Below are positions 25,194 through 34,081 of a DNA stretch of 64,000 nucleotides, piece by piece. The notes under the pieces were generated by a model. The model was not told the DNA's origin and searched no databases. It saw only the letters and a list, made by a program, of their open reading frames with translations. The DNA comes from QYOJ01 sp964642545. GTDB lineage: Bacteria > Bacteroidota > Bacteroidia > Bacteroidales > FEN-979. The position numbers were made by a program, and so were the translations under genes. Position 1 is the stretch's first letter. The number at the start of each line of letters is the position of its first letter. Where the stretch lies: contig CAZXQU010000006.1 of NCBI GenBank assembly GCA_964642545.1, positions 1 to 64,000 on the forward strand, written 5' to 3'.

Positions 25194-26960
25194 TTAGACT
25201 TCATGGATCAGGATATTGGCATTATAGGCTTTTATAATATGTTTTGTCAGCCGATTCAATCCTTTCGGGCCATAAACCTCCAGGGACTCATTCCTGCCCA
25301 TCACCCATGGGGTGAGGATCAGATCGGGATAACCGGTGGTATGATCAGAATGCAGATGGGTGAGGAATGCGTGCTTAGTGTTTTTCGTTGCAAGTCCCTT
25401 GATTGGTCCGCCATACCTTTGTGAAAGAGCAGCTGCCTGCCTGACCAGTCCGGGACCAAAATCGACAATATTAGGGACATCATTTACGACGATCGCGATG
25501 GAATATCCCGATTGATGCGGATAGGGGTTGGGGTTGCCGGAACCCAATATCACAACATGAGTGTTTCCATCGGGAAGTTGTGACGGAATCACATCCGGGA
25601 GATGCTTTTCAGGCTGAACAGTGTCTATTTTTCCCAATTTAAAATCAAGGTAAACCTTTTCCTTTTCAATAGAATGTTTGTTATCTGGATACTGATCTTC
25701 ATATCTCTTGATCAACCGAAGAGCTTCCAGATAGTTGCTGTCGGCTTCCAATATATTTATCCGGAACATTAGTGAATCAAACGGGATGATATTGGATACC
25801 CTGCCAGCAGCAGTTTCAGATGCTCCCAGAAGCTGTATGCCAGACCCATCAATCATTTGTCGCGTATCGCTATACGCCTCTTCCGCCATCTTCCGGGAAG
25901 TAAGATCCAGCCATGGCAAGGTGGTATCTGAAGCAGCCCGTTCGGCTGGATAGATGATGTGTTTCTTCATCCTGGGATTTGTTCCACGGTAGACCCAGGT
26001 AGGTAAATACCGGATTCCGGATACCCTGATGCCTGATGCCGGATATTTTGTAAGCTCTACCTGCAGGATCATACCGGCATCAGTGTATCTCCAATACTGG
26101 TTGGAATAGAAATTCCCCATCGATGTAGCCACAAACCCTGAGTCAAGTATACCGCCGGATGTTTTAAAAAAGCGAACCTTTCCGATTATATGCGGATGAC
26201 TTCCAATCACAATATCAGTACCCGCCGCGATCGTTTTTTCAATAATGGCTTCCTGCGAGGCAGTTTCATCGCTGTACATCTCCTGACCATAATGGTAAAA
26301 GACAATAACGATCTCCGCCCCAGCTTTTCTGGCGTACAAAATATCCTGCCCGATAGATGCCGTATCTATCAGGTTCAACATGTAGCGATGCTCCTTACAT
26401 GGATAAAATTCGTTTGATCCATAGGAATAATTCAGGATTGCAATCGGAATGCCCTTTAAATTGATTACCCTTATTGAATCGTGATCATGTTGTGAATTAA
26501 ATGTCCCTGAGCGTCCCAATCCGATGGAGTCGATCACCCTGATGGTGCGTAATAATCCCTTCTCGCGCATATCCATTGAATGGTTGTTTGCCGTTACCAG
26601 AAAGTCGAATCCATTTTTTTTCAATGCCCCAACGATCTCATCAGGCGTGTTGAAGGCTGGATATCCGGTATATTCCTTAGTAGCTCCGGCACAAACGGTT
26701 TCAAAATTTCCGACGGTGAGGTCATCATCTTCAAGCCATCTCTTTACCTCAGCGAAAGAGGGATTGAAGTCGAAACCATCTTTCCCAACACGGGCATTTT
26801 CAAGTTGCGGTGTGTGGCACATGATGTCACCAACGAAAGAGAGGCGGATAGTGATAGTGGAATCGGTATAAGTTGAATCATTCTGGGATCCGGCATGTGC
26901 TGCAAGATGAACCCAACAGAGAAATACCAATAAACCCGAAAGGTTAAAATTCCTATTCAC
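25194..26960 (-). CDS. CapA-family protein fused to a truncated MBL-fold domain
   Basis: About 588 residues. GTG at 26960 is preferred because it gives a clean signal peptide (NLSGLLVFLCWVHLAAHA); a TTG at 26981 is also open. The first part (about 40-390) is a CapA/poly-gamma-glutamate-capsule type phosphoesterase domain (SFVGDIMCH, TANNHSMDM, IVIGSHPHIIGK). A helical linker follows, then an MBL fold (about 465-588) with HVVILGSGNPNP and the zinc motif THLHSDHT. The MBL domain stops after ILIHEV, well before its usual end, and a piece of its natural end lies in frame beyond the stop. The CapA half is probably active; the MBL half is probably not. Confidence 0.75.
   Translation of the reverse strand: MNRNFNLSGLLVFLCWVHLAAHAGSQNDSTYTDSTITIRLSFVGDIMCHTPQLENARVGKDGFDFNPSFAEVKRWLEDDDLTVGNFETVCAGATKEYTGYPAFNTPDEIVGALKKNGFDFLVTANNHSMDMREKGLLRTIRVIDSIGLGRSGTFNSQHDHDSIRVINLKGIPIAILNYSYGSNEFYPCKEHRYMLNLIDTASIGQDILYARKAGAEIVIVFYHYGQEMYSDETASQEAIIEKTIAAGTDIVIGSHPHIIGKVRFFKTSGGILDSGFVATSMGNFYSNQYWRYTDAGMILQVELTKYPASGIRVSGIRYLPTWVYRGTNPRMKKHIIYPAERAASDTTLPWLDLTSRKMAEEAYSDTRQMIDGSGIQLLGASETAAGRVSNIIPFDSLMFRINILEADSNYLEALRLIKRYEDQYPDNKHSIEKEKVYLDFKLGKIDTVQPEKHLPDVIPSQLPDGNTHVVILGSGNPNPYPHQSGYSIAIVVNDVPNIVDFGPGLVRQAAALSQRYGGPIKGLATKNTKHAFLTHLHSDHTTGYPDLILTPWVMGRNESLEVYGPKGLNRLTKHIIKAYNANILIHEV
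26009..26045 (-). repeat. In-frame 7-bp array inside the CapA-like gene
   Basis: On the coding strand, units GCATCAG, GCATCAG, GGTATCC, GGAATCC encode a YPASGIRVSGIRY stretch between beta elements of the CapA domain. The frame is kept. Confidence 0.65.
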
Positions 26961-27018
26961 CACAAAGAGACTAAGACACAAAGATCATAAAAAATAGCTA
27001 TGTCGCAAACAATGGAAT

Positions 27019-27780
27019 TCAGACCAGGTATTTTTCCTTCAACGCATTGAAATCCACTTCAAGGATATCAGTGAGAAAGGTACTCACCGAGTGGAATTGA
27101 AGTTCAATCTCCTCTAGTGCAGCATCAAGGTATTCGGCCCGAACTTCCATCAGTGGACGGATGATATCTGCATTGGGATTTCCTGCCGCTTTGACCTCAC
27201 GTATGATCCTTTCCAAAGCCAGCTTGAGATGGATGTTGGATAGAAAGTAATCTTTCCTGGCCTCTTCCACGAAAACACCCAGGGCGATCAGCAAGAGGTA
27301 TGAGGCAAGGCCTGTCCGATCTTTCCCAGCGGCACAATGGTACATCAGAGGGATGTGTTCAGTTGTGGCGAGTATACTGAAAAACTCCCGGAAGTCGTCC
27401 TGATGATCTCTTACCATACGACGGTAATCTTTTATCAGGATGGTCTCGAGTCCGAAAACATCATTTTCCCTAAGCATCTGCTCAGCCTTATCCCTTGCCG
27501 AATCTACGATTGTTATTCGTTTGTTCTCCTGCACAGTCTCAATGTGGGGAGTAGGATAATTGATCAATTCCCTATCGGATCGGAAATCAATGATCATCCG
27601 GATGCCAATTTCTTCAAGCCGAAGAATGTCCTCCTCAGAAAGTCGGGAAAGGTCACCACTTCGATAAAGCAACCCTGACTTGACCATTCGCCCGTCTGTT
27701 GTTGAAATCCCGCCAATACCACGGAAGTTAGGCTGGTTTTTGAGGATGGCATGAATCTGCGGAGGAGTTGTATCAAACAT
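27019..27780 (-). CDS. Protein tyrosine phosphatase, Y_phosphatase3 type
   Basis: 253 residues from ATG 27780; a longer frame to 27852 exists but would overlap the divergent gene and its promoter. The CX5R signature HCAAGKDRTG gives nucleophile Cys149 and Arg155, and the N-terminal NFRGIGGISTTDGR and IDFRSD segments are typical of the Y_phosphatase3/DSP-like group. Relatives act on phosphotyrosine proteins or phosphoinositides. A -7 box begins 5 bases upstream of the ATG, predicting a leaderless or nearly leaderless mRNA. Confidence 0.88.
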   Translation of the reverse strand: MFDTTPPQIHAILKNQPNFRGIGGISTTDGRMVKSGLLYRSGDLSRLSEEDILRLEEIGIRMIIDFRSDRELINYPTPHIETVQENKRITIVDSARDKAEQMLRENDVFGLETILIKDYRRMVRDHQDDFREFFSILATTEHIPLMYHCAAGKDRTGLASYLLLIALGVFVEEARKDYFLSNIHLKLALERIIREVKAAGNPNADIIRPLMEVRAEYLDAALEEIELQFHSVSTFLTDILEVDFNALKEKYLV

Positions 27781-27784
27781 GAGG

Positions 27785-27836
27785 CAAAGGTACTGATTTG
27801 CGAGGAAACCATTATCTTTGACACAAATCAAAGATA
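27785..27836. promoter_or_regulatory. Divergent promoter region with three -7 boxes
   Basis: Minus-strand boxes TACCTTTG (27785-27792) and TATCTTTG (27829-27836) face the phosphatase gene. The plus-strand box TATCTTTG (27813-27820) faces the Memo-like gene. All three match TAnnTTTG exactly. The plus box lies 20 bases before ATG 27841, supporting that start. Confidence 0.55.
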
Positions 27837-27840
27837 CCAA

Positions 27841-28953
27841 ATGGTTCGTCAAAAATTTCCATTACGTTATTTTCTGCCACTGATAATTTCTTTGTTCTGT
27901 TTCCCAATAACTACGCTAAATGCCCAACGAGGCGGCATCAGGGTCCCCGTCGATACGATTGGTTTTGCTACCCAGGCATGGCAGATGGATTCAATAATGG
28001 CAAGAATCAACAGACAATTCGGGGCGCAAATCAAACAGGCTCTTGCGAAAAAGAAAATTTCTAAAAAGTCCATCTGGAAAATGGCCATTTGTCCGCACGA
28101 CGATTACGCCTACGCGGGATGGATGTACCCAATGGCATTGCAGAACATCAAAGCACCAGTTGTAATTTTACTTGGAGTGGCCCACAAAGCAAGGCAGTTT
28201 GGGATCGAAGGAAAAATGGTCTTCGATTCTCACGACTCCTGGCAGGCACCCTATGGAACTGTAAGAATTTCGGGGCTTCGTGATAAGATTACAAACCAGC
28301 TTCCCAAAAGTGAATATATCGTCCACGACAGCCTCCAAAACGTGGAGCACAGCCTCGAGGCATTGGTCCCTTTCCTCCAGTATTATAACCCCACTGTGGA
28401 GATCGTTCCCATTCTTGTGCCTGCTATGTCGATGGAGAAGATGGAGGGGCTTGCGGGTTCCCTGGCATGGGCTATCTCCAAGGTGATGGTTACAGACGAC
28501 CTGGAGTGGATGAAAGATATTGCCATTGTCATCTCCAATGATGCCGTCCATTATGGTTGCGAAGATTGGGGTGGGAAAGACCTGGCACCCTATGGCTGTG
28601 ACCAGGAGGGGTATCAGAAGGCAGTAGCTCATGAGCATGAGATCATCGACAATTGCCTCACTGGCGGCATCGTGAAGATGCAAATCCGCCGGTTTGCAGA
28701 TTATACTGTGCAGGATACCAATTTCAGGATCTACAAGTGGACATGGTGTGGCAGGTTCTCGGTTCCATTTGGACTTTTAACAGCGTTCTACCTTCAGCAA
28801 CATACCAGAACCTATCCTCCTTCCGGGACAGTTATCGGGTACTCAACATCCATCGACCATCCGATCCTGCCGGTTGAAGACCTGGGAATGGGTGTCACCG
28901 CTCCGGCTAATGTCAAGCATTGGGTGGGCTATGTGGTAGTGGGTTATAGGTAG
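27841..28953 (+). CDS. Secreted Memo-like protein (AmmeMemoRadiSam protein B family)
   Basis: 370 residues from ATG 27841; an upstream in-frame ATG (27751) is rejected because a signal peptide (YFLPLIISLFCFPITTLNA) and a promoter box fit the later start. The Memo fold is shown by ICPHDDYAYAGWMYP, VEHSLEALVPFLQ and the IAIVISNDAVHYG region, equivalent to the metal-site histidines of extradiol-dioxygenase-like Memo proteins. Its role is unknown. A second Memo domain occurs at 41743. The stop (TAG 28951-28953) lies inside an 8-bp repeat array. Confidence 0.82.
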   Translation: MVRQKFPLRYFLPLIISLFCFPITTLNAQRGGIRVPVDTIGFATQAWQMDSIMARINRQFGAQIKQALAKKKISKKSIWKMAICPHDDYAYAGWMYPMALQNIKAPVVILLGVAHKARQFGIEGKMVFDSHDSWQAPYGTVRISGLRDKITNQLPKSEYIVHDSLQNVEHSLEALVPFLQYYNPTVEIVPILVPAMSMEKMEGLAGSLAWAISKVMVTDDLEWMKDIAIVISNDAVHYGCEDWGGKDLAPYGCDQEGYQKAVAHEHEIIDNCLTGGIVKMQIRRFADYTVQDTNFRIYKWTWCGRFSVPFGLLTAFYLQQHTRTYPPSGTVIGYSTSIDHPILPVEDLGMGVTAPANVKHWVGYVVVGYR

Positions 28954-29035
28954 TGAGGTAGTGAGGTAGTGAGGTAGTGAGGTAGTAAAATGGTGAAATG
29001 GTGAAATAGCGAAACTGCCAACTGCCAACTGCCAA
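28948..29035. repeat. Back-to-back 8-bp and 7-bp arrays between convergent genes
   Basis: About five AGGTAGTG units (28948-28987), the first carrying the TAG stop of the Memo-like gene, then ATGGTGAA-type units, all in the plus direction. From about 29016 three TGCCAAC units follow, which read as GTTGGCA on the minus strand directly after the stop of the HmuY-like gene. Polarity therefore switches between the two genes. Confidence 0.85.
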
Positions 29036-30049
29036 CTAAAGTCGCTGGTATTCTATTGCTGGATAGCCTTTTTGCCCCAGTTCGTTATAGAAACCGACAA
29101 ATCTGAGTTTGTAATAAAAGCCACTATGGTTACGGATTACATAAGAGACACCAAGTGTAACAGTATAGCTTCCCGCTTCAAAATTGTAGTATTTCCAGTC
29201 GTACCCGATGGCATCCAGGTTGGAAGAGTAAACCATTTGCTGGGCCATGTCGAAGTTGATCGTTGAAAAATCATTGAGTGTATCCTTAGCTACTTCTACT
29301 CCATTCCTGTTAACAAGGACTCCCGTTACAAGATATGGATAAGCTTCTCCAAGATCTGTAAACAACAGGGTTGTATACTGAGTGAACAATAGATCCCAGT
29401 TGTTTTTCGGAGGTTGCAGGTTACGGATGGCACCTCCTTCATCAAAACTGAAATAAAGGTAATTTACAGCAAAGTCTTTGGGAACCACTGCCAGTAACGG
29501 CACACCTCCAAGCAATGGAGCGAAGCGAAAATAGAAGTTGCCATTTTTCAGGCTATCGAAGATGACCTGCATATATCCCAAAGGATTTCCCGCATCATCA
29601 ATCCCACGATTGATCGCATATACGTGCTGATTTGAAATGGTATCGCCATCAGAAGTAACGTCAAACCAGATGCCGATAGCCGTGGAATCGGGGTTCCCGT
29701 CAGAACGGTCGAACCACCATTTCAAGCCAATAGTATCCTGCGGTATCCCAAATGGCATGGCACCCAGATCGGCAGCATACATAAAATTTGCTGTATTCAA
29801 TAAAACATGCCATCCATCCGCACTGCATTCAAAAGCCAGGTCGCTTTCCCTCTTTGGGTTGGTACTCACAGCGCCTATTGAATCGAGATTAAAGTAAATC
29901 TGGTATTTGTAGGTCTGGGTCATGGCGATGGTATCGCTTTTAGCATCACCACGCGGGTGGGGTTCAACCATGTCATCTTCCTTGAAACATCCCGTCAGGA
30001 GTATCGTCAGGAAAAAAAAGTAAGACCAGACAGAGTTCAAACGTATCAT
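29036..30049 (-). CDS. hmuY: HmuY-family haem-binding lipoprotein
   Basis: 337 residues with a lipoprotein signal (lipobox LLTGC, Cys21), so it is probably membrane-anchored and surface-exposed. The C-terminal HmuY-like domain has the motifs KNNWDLLFTQYTTLL and IGYDWKYYNF. HmuY proteins capture haem and hand it to a TonB receptor. The ATG overlaps the stop of the receptor gene (ATGA), giving translational coupling. Haem-ligating residues cannot be assigned with confidence by eye. Confidence 0.85.
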   Translation of the reverse strand: MIRLNSVWSYFFFLTILLTGCFKEDDMVEPHPRGDAKSDTIAMTQTYKYQIYFNLDSIGAVSTNPKRESDLAFECSADGWHVLLNTANFMYAADLGAMPFGIPQDTIGLKWWFDRSDGNPDSTAIGIWFDVTSDGDTISNQHVYAINRGIDDAGNPLGYMQVIFDSLKNGNFYFRFAPLLGGVPLLAVVPKDFAVNYLYFSFDEGGAIRNLQPPKNNWDLLFTQYTTLLFTDLGEAYPYLVTGVLVNRNGVEVAKDTLNDFSTINFDMAQQMVYSSNLDAIGYDWKYYNFEAGSYTVTLGVSYVIRNHSGFYYKLRFVGFYNELGQKGYPAIEYQRL

Positions 30050-32298
30050 TTGTACTGATTAAAATTGAATGTAAAACGGAAAAACACAGTCCGTCCATAG
30101 CCGATAGCAACTCCGTCGCCACCTCCACTTCCATGACCTCCCCCACCCAATCCTGTTGAAGGAATGATCTGGTTGTTAAAGATGTTCTTCAATCCGCATG
30201 AGAGGCGTATCCGGTTCTTCCAAAACCCCTTGGTTATCGTGAAGTCCATTGTGTTGTATCCATCTATGTATCCGAAAGAAAGAGTATCGGAGTCGAAATA
30301 TGGTTGTGGCTTCTTTCCTGTATACTTATAGAGGAGTGCAAAGGTAAGATCTGGTTTGACAAACCGGTACGATGCATTGGAGTTTACGTCGGTTGAGAAT
30401 GTAAATCCGCCTGTGGATGTCCCATCTGCCATCTCCACATTGATGCCCGTAACAGCTAGTCCGGTCGAAATTTTCAGTGAAGGATAAAGCGAAAATGTTG
30501 CATTCAGTTGTCCTCCGGTTGTTTTATACCGGTCGAGATTAACATAGGTGTAAGTGAGGTCGTTTCCTGTTCCCGGGACCTGTGCCAGTGTGATTATATT
30601 TTGCAAGGCATTGTAAAATCCACCAATCTCAATTTCGTAAGCAATCTTCCTCTTCTCTTCTGCATATTTCAGGGTGAGGTTAACATTGTTGGATGTCTCT
30701 GCCTTTAGGTCAGGGTTTCCCTGGATGTTATGGTTTACATCCTTGAAAAAGAGGTAAAGTTCTTTGATAGAAGGAGCCCGGAAGCCTCGTGAATAGGAAA
30801 CTCTCAGTGAGAGTGGTTCCAGGATATCCCATTTGCTACTGAGGGCATAAACCAATGGAGCCTTATACTTGGTATTGTAGATAAAACGGATTCCCGGCTG
30901 AAAGGAGAGTACTTTTACAGGATCCCACTTAAGACTAAAAAAAACAGCATAATCACCAATTTCCTGTTCGTTATCAAGGATTCGTTTGCCTGTTCCTGTC
31001 TCGTAATTAAGATCAATGCCTAACTGGTAGTTGAATTTCTTATCAGGATTGTTTTTTGCAATGGTCATCCGCCCCATGTATGTTCTCATATTGGTAGTAT
31101 CCTGCTGCTCCGGATCCTCTGTTTTGACCTCTGTCAATGTCGTCAGGTCTTTTAGAAAAGTCTCTTTGAACCTGTTATACGCCGAATAGGAGGCAATGAG
31201 ATTAAACACGTGAGATTTCCAGAGATGCCAGTTAAGGTCAACTCTTGCATTGTATCGGACAGTTGTGAAATAGGAGTCAAAAGCTTTCTCATAATAGGGT
31301 GGCTGAAGGTTTCCTTTATCCTGAAGCAATTCATTGAAGTAATCGCCTCCAATTTTCACCTTTATTTTTTTGAAGGTGTAGGCGTAATATCCGTCAGCGA
31401 AGTATTGACGCCGTGGTTTAAATACCAATGAACGTCCGGTGTCGGAAGAAGGGGAATAGCCCCCGAAGAAGTTGCGGCCGCCATCAACACCGAAGGTATG
31501 CCTGTTCAATTTCATGGCAACACTTCCATCGAAATTATAGGTACCAACCGACTCAACATATGCATTGGCAACTGTGCTCAGGTTGGCCGATTTATTCTCT
31601 TTTGTAATAATATTGACCACCCCGGCAAGGGCATTGCTTCCATAAATGACTGACATCGGCCCTTCAATCACCTCAATATGGTCAACGTTATTCAGATTGA
31701 TCTGGTTAAGGTCAAAATTCCCGTTCATCCTGCCAATCATGGGTACCCCATCCATCAGAAATTTCACGTTTTCGCCCGAAAGCCCCTGAATATTGAGGCT
31801 TGTCCCCAATACACCATCCTGCCTAACATTCATGCTCACTTCGTCTTTCAACAAGTCGGCCATGTTTACTGCTGCTTTTAGCTCAATCTGGCGGGCATTG
31901 ATCACCGACACCTTATAGATTGACTTGTCGGCCCGCTCTGGTGAATATTGAGCTGTTACCACCAACTCATCCATGTTCAGCACCGTAGGCTGTAGCTGAA
32001 TTTCCATTGACTCTCCAGGATTGATCGTATCGTAATAGGTTTTGTACCCAACAAACGAGATCGCAAGTTTCGACTTCTCCTTTACATCATTGAATGCTTT
32101 TCCTTCAAGAGAAGTCATACAATATCTTGGACTTCCGCTATTCAATCCTTCAAAACAAACATGTGCGTAAGCAACCGGCTCCCTGCTTTTTTGATCAAGC
32201 ACAGTAACAAAAGCCTGCTGACCAAGGGATTGCTCCCCGGTCAGCAGGCAAACAAACAAAAACCAAAAGACGCCTATACCAAAGTGTCTTTTTGACAT
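30046..32298 (-). CDS. hmuR: TonB-dependent receptor, HmuR-like
   Basis: Outer-membrane barrel of 750 residues: signal peptide, carboxypeptidase-regulatory-like domain (about 28-110), plug (about 120-235; MADLLKDEVSMNVRQDG, GSNALAGVVNIIT) and barrel. FRAP followed by NPDL with a histidine between (GFRAPSIKELYL, VNHNIQGNPDL) is the haem-receptor signature region known from HmuR/HemR. It lies between two HmuY-type genes, supporting haem or haemoprotein uptake energised by TonB-ExbBD encoded elsewhere. Confidence 0.9.
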   Translation of the reverse strand: MSKRHFGIGVFWFLFVCLLTGEQSLGQQAFVTVLDQKSREPVAYAHVCFEGLNSGSPRYCMTSLEGKAFNDVKEKSKLAISFVGYKTYYDTINPGESMEIQLQPTVLNMDELVVTAQYSPERADKSIYKVSVINARQIELKAAVNMADLLKDEVSMNVRQDGVLGTSLNIQGLSGENVKFLMDGVPMIGRMNGNFDLNQINLNNVDHIEVIEGPMSVIYGSNALAGVVNIITKENKSANLSTVANAYVESVGTYNFDGSVAMKLNRHTFGVDGGRNFFGGYSPSSDTGRSLVFKPRRQYFADGYYAYTFKKIKVKIGGDYFNELLQDKGNLQPPYYEKAFDSYFTTVRYNARVDLNWHLWKSHVFNLIASYSAYNRFKETFLKDLTTLTEVKTEDPEQQDTTNMRTYMGRMTIAKNNPDKKFNYQLGIDLNYETGTGKRILDNEQEIGDYAVFFSLKWDPVKVLSFQPGIRFIYNTKYKAPLVYALSSKWDILEPLSLRVSYSRGFRAPSIKELYLFFKDVNHNIQGNPDLKAETSNNVNLTLKYAEEKRKIAYEIEIGGFYNALQNIITLAQVPGTGNDLTYTYVNLDRYKTTGGQLNATFSLYPSLKISTGLAVTGINVEMADGTSTGGFTFSTDVNSNASYRFVKPDLTFALLYKYTGKKPQPYFDSDTLSFGYIDGYNTMDFTITKGFWKNRIRLSCGLKNIFNNQIIPSTGLGGGGHGSGGGDGVAIGYGRTVFFRFTFNFNQYK

Positions 32299-32299
32299 T

Positions 32300-33565
32300 T
32301 TACTGTTTGATGAATTTATTGAGAGAGAAATTATTACCCGATGTTACCTTTAAAAGATAGACACCGGGAGAGAGAGACTGAATATTCAAGGTAATCTGTT
32401 GCTGACTGGAAGAGACGCGCTCTGAACGGATCGACTTTCCGGTAAAGTCAAGAAGTGTGATGAGCACCTCTTCATTTAACAGCTTCAGCGCTTCTATGTC
32501 GATTTTAATAACATCTGTAGCTGGATTTGGGTAAAGTGTGATCCGGATCTCCGATTGTTGCTTATCCCCGATGCCGGCGGAGAATACTCTGGCTTTACCG
32601 AAGTCGATATTTCCCGTTGAAGAACCTTCAAAACCTGTGAATTTAAGACGATAGGCTTCGGCAATCTGATCTTTCACATAAAAGACCATGGAGTCATTGA
32701 CCTGATATGTCATTGTAGTCATGCTAAATGTTTTCCAGTCCCAGCCAATATTTGATCGGGAGCTGTCCCAGGGGGCCACTTCCCAATCATTGTACTCGGA
32801 ATCAACGGGATAATATTTCTTTGTGTAGTTCACAGGATTGGTTAGTACCCCTGTAACAGGATATGGTTCGCCATTGGGTTGAACCGACATGTATTTGGTA
32901 AACAGGATATCCCAGCTGGTTTTTGCCGGCTGGTAATCCACAACGAGGTTTGTTTGCATGTTAAATCCAATAAAATCCTTATCGAGATAGAGGCTGCAGT
33001 CTAACACCATCTCCTGGAAATCGGATCCGTCGAGATTGGCATAGCGGAACAGGTAGGTGTTTGCCGGTGAGTCTTTCTCCACAACCCAGAGTTTTTTGAA
33101 ACTTCCATCCATTAATTGAATTACAAAGAGAGAGTCGCCGGTAAGGATATGGGTCCCGGTATTGTACTTAGCCCATCCGAAATCGAGTCCCCCGAGTGCA
33201 TTCCGAGAAAAGGCTCCGTTTTCCCAATCGGTAGGGTCGTTATACATTGGTGTCCAGGAAGAAAGACCAGTTGTGTCAAGGATTGCCCATCCTGTAGTAT
33301 CGGCATAGGGATATGACCAGAGGGTGACTCCTGAACCGTCATTAGTCAAGATGGATGAACTCATGATCATAGTTCTGAATGAAATATCCCATATATTCCT
33401 GGCCACTGAGGTTGTATTGCTGGTAGAGAACTGATAATAGACTTCATCGGCATACCCTGCTCCCATTGAAACTGTTTCAGGATACATTGGAAACTGTGCA
33501 GGACCAGTTGTTGAGAGAAGTGTCAGGATTATTCCGCTGACAAGAGAGAGTAAACTTTTTTTCAT
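32300..33565 (-). CDS. HmuY-like protein with T9SS sorting domain
   Basis: 421 residues: signal peptide (about 1-23), an HmuY-like region whose TSWDILFTKYMS and NIGWDWKTFSM segments parallel those of the HmuY lipoprotein two genes downstream, and a C-terminal T9SS domain (LYPNPATDVIKID). It would be secreted or attached to the surface by the type IX route, while its paralogue is a lipoprotein. One base separates it from the receptor gene. Probably an extracellular haem scavenger; ligand binding is inferred. Confidence 0.8.
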   Translation of the reverse strand: MKKSLLSLVSGIILTLLSTTGPAQFPMYPETVSMGAGYADEVYYQFSTSNTTSVARNIWDISFRTMIMSSSILTNDGSGVTLWSYPYADTTGWAILDTTGLSSWTPMYNDPTDWENGAFSRNALGGLDFGWAKYNTGTHILTGDSLFVIQLMDGSFKKLWVVEKDSPANTYLFRYANLDGSDFQEMVLDCSLYLDKDFIGFNMQTNLVVDYQPAKTSWDILFTKYMSVQPNGEPYPVTGVLTNPVNYTKKYYPVDSEYNDWEVAPWDSSRSNIGWDWKTFSMTTMTYQVNDSMVFYVKDQIAEAYRLKFTGFEGSSTGNIDFGKARVFSAGIGDKQQSEIRITLYPNPATDVIKIDIEALKLLNEEVLITLLDFTGKSIRSERVSSSQQQITLNIQSLSPGVYLLKVTSGNNFSLNKFIKQ

Positions 33566-33672
33566 GATACATAATTTTGAAAGAAATTATTATTGAATTG
33601 GATTTCAATCGTGTATTCTTAAATAACAACATAGCTGTTAGCAAGAAAACAGAGAAAGAAACAGGAAGGAAA

Positions 33673-34008
33673 TTAAGCTACCGGGGGACCCCGGAGGCCA
33701 GATGCTATTAAAAACCGGAAACCGGTCTGTTCTGACAAGAAAAGAGATGTGGTTTGGATTACAGGCAGATAAAGAGCAATCTCATCAAGTGTATCGAATG
33801 GGATGAAGTCAGTAATCTGATTTTTTACATCCTGGATCTTGACGATCTTGGCTTTATCTCTAGGCGTAACGAACGAATAAGGAAGCAATTGCTTGCCCCA
33901 TATCTTGTTCTGGTGAAAATTGATCAACGACCCAAACGTAATCAGGAACACGGGAATGATCCAGATTGGCAGAAAAATCAGAAAGTGCCGTTTGCGTTGT
34001 TCAATCAT
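33673..34008 (-). CDS. Small membrane protein at the head of the haem operon
   Basis: 111 residues with one clear membrane segment (FLIFLPIWIIPVFLITFGSLI, about 9-29) and a C-terminus ending RGPPVA. I do not recognise the family. It has its own perfect -7 box 19 bases upstream and lies 107 bases before the HmuY-like T9SS gene on the same strand, so it may lead the haem operon. Confidence 0.6.
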   Translation of the reverse strand: MIEQRKRHFLIFLPIWIIPVFLITFGSLINFHQNKIWGKQLLPYSFVTPRDKAKIVKIQDVKNQITDFIPFDTLDEIALYLPVIQTTSLFLSEQTGFRFLIASGLRGPPVA

Positions 34009-34026
34009 TCACAATGGAATTTGAGG

Positions 34027-34034
34027 CAAAGATA
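34027..34034 (-). promoter_or_regulatory. -7 box for the haem-operon leader gene
   Basis: Minus strand reads TATCTTTG (TAnnTTTG), 19 bases upstream of ATG 34008. No Fur-box-like palindrome was recognised around it. Confidence 0.45.
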
Positions 34035-34081
34035 TAAATATATTAATGACCAGATCTTTAAAAAAGAGGAAAATATTTTTT

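Noticed and set aside
25018..25196. Separate small gene in the carbonic anhydrase-CapA gap
   Set aside because: The only protein-like sequence there is the in-frame remnant of the MBL domain.
28948..29035. Repeat arrays as a CRISPR
   Set aside because: Units are 7-8 bases with no spacers, and no cas genes are present.
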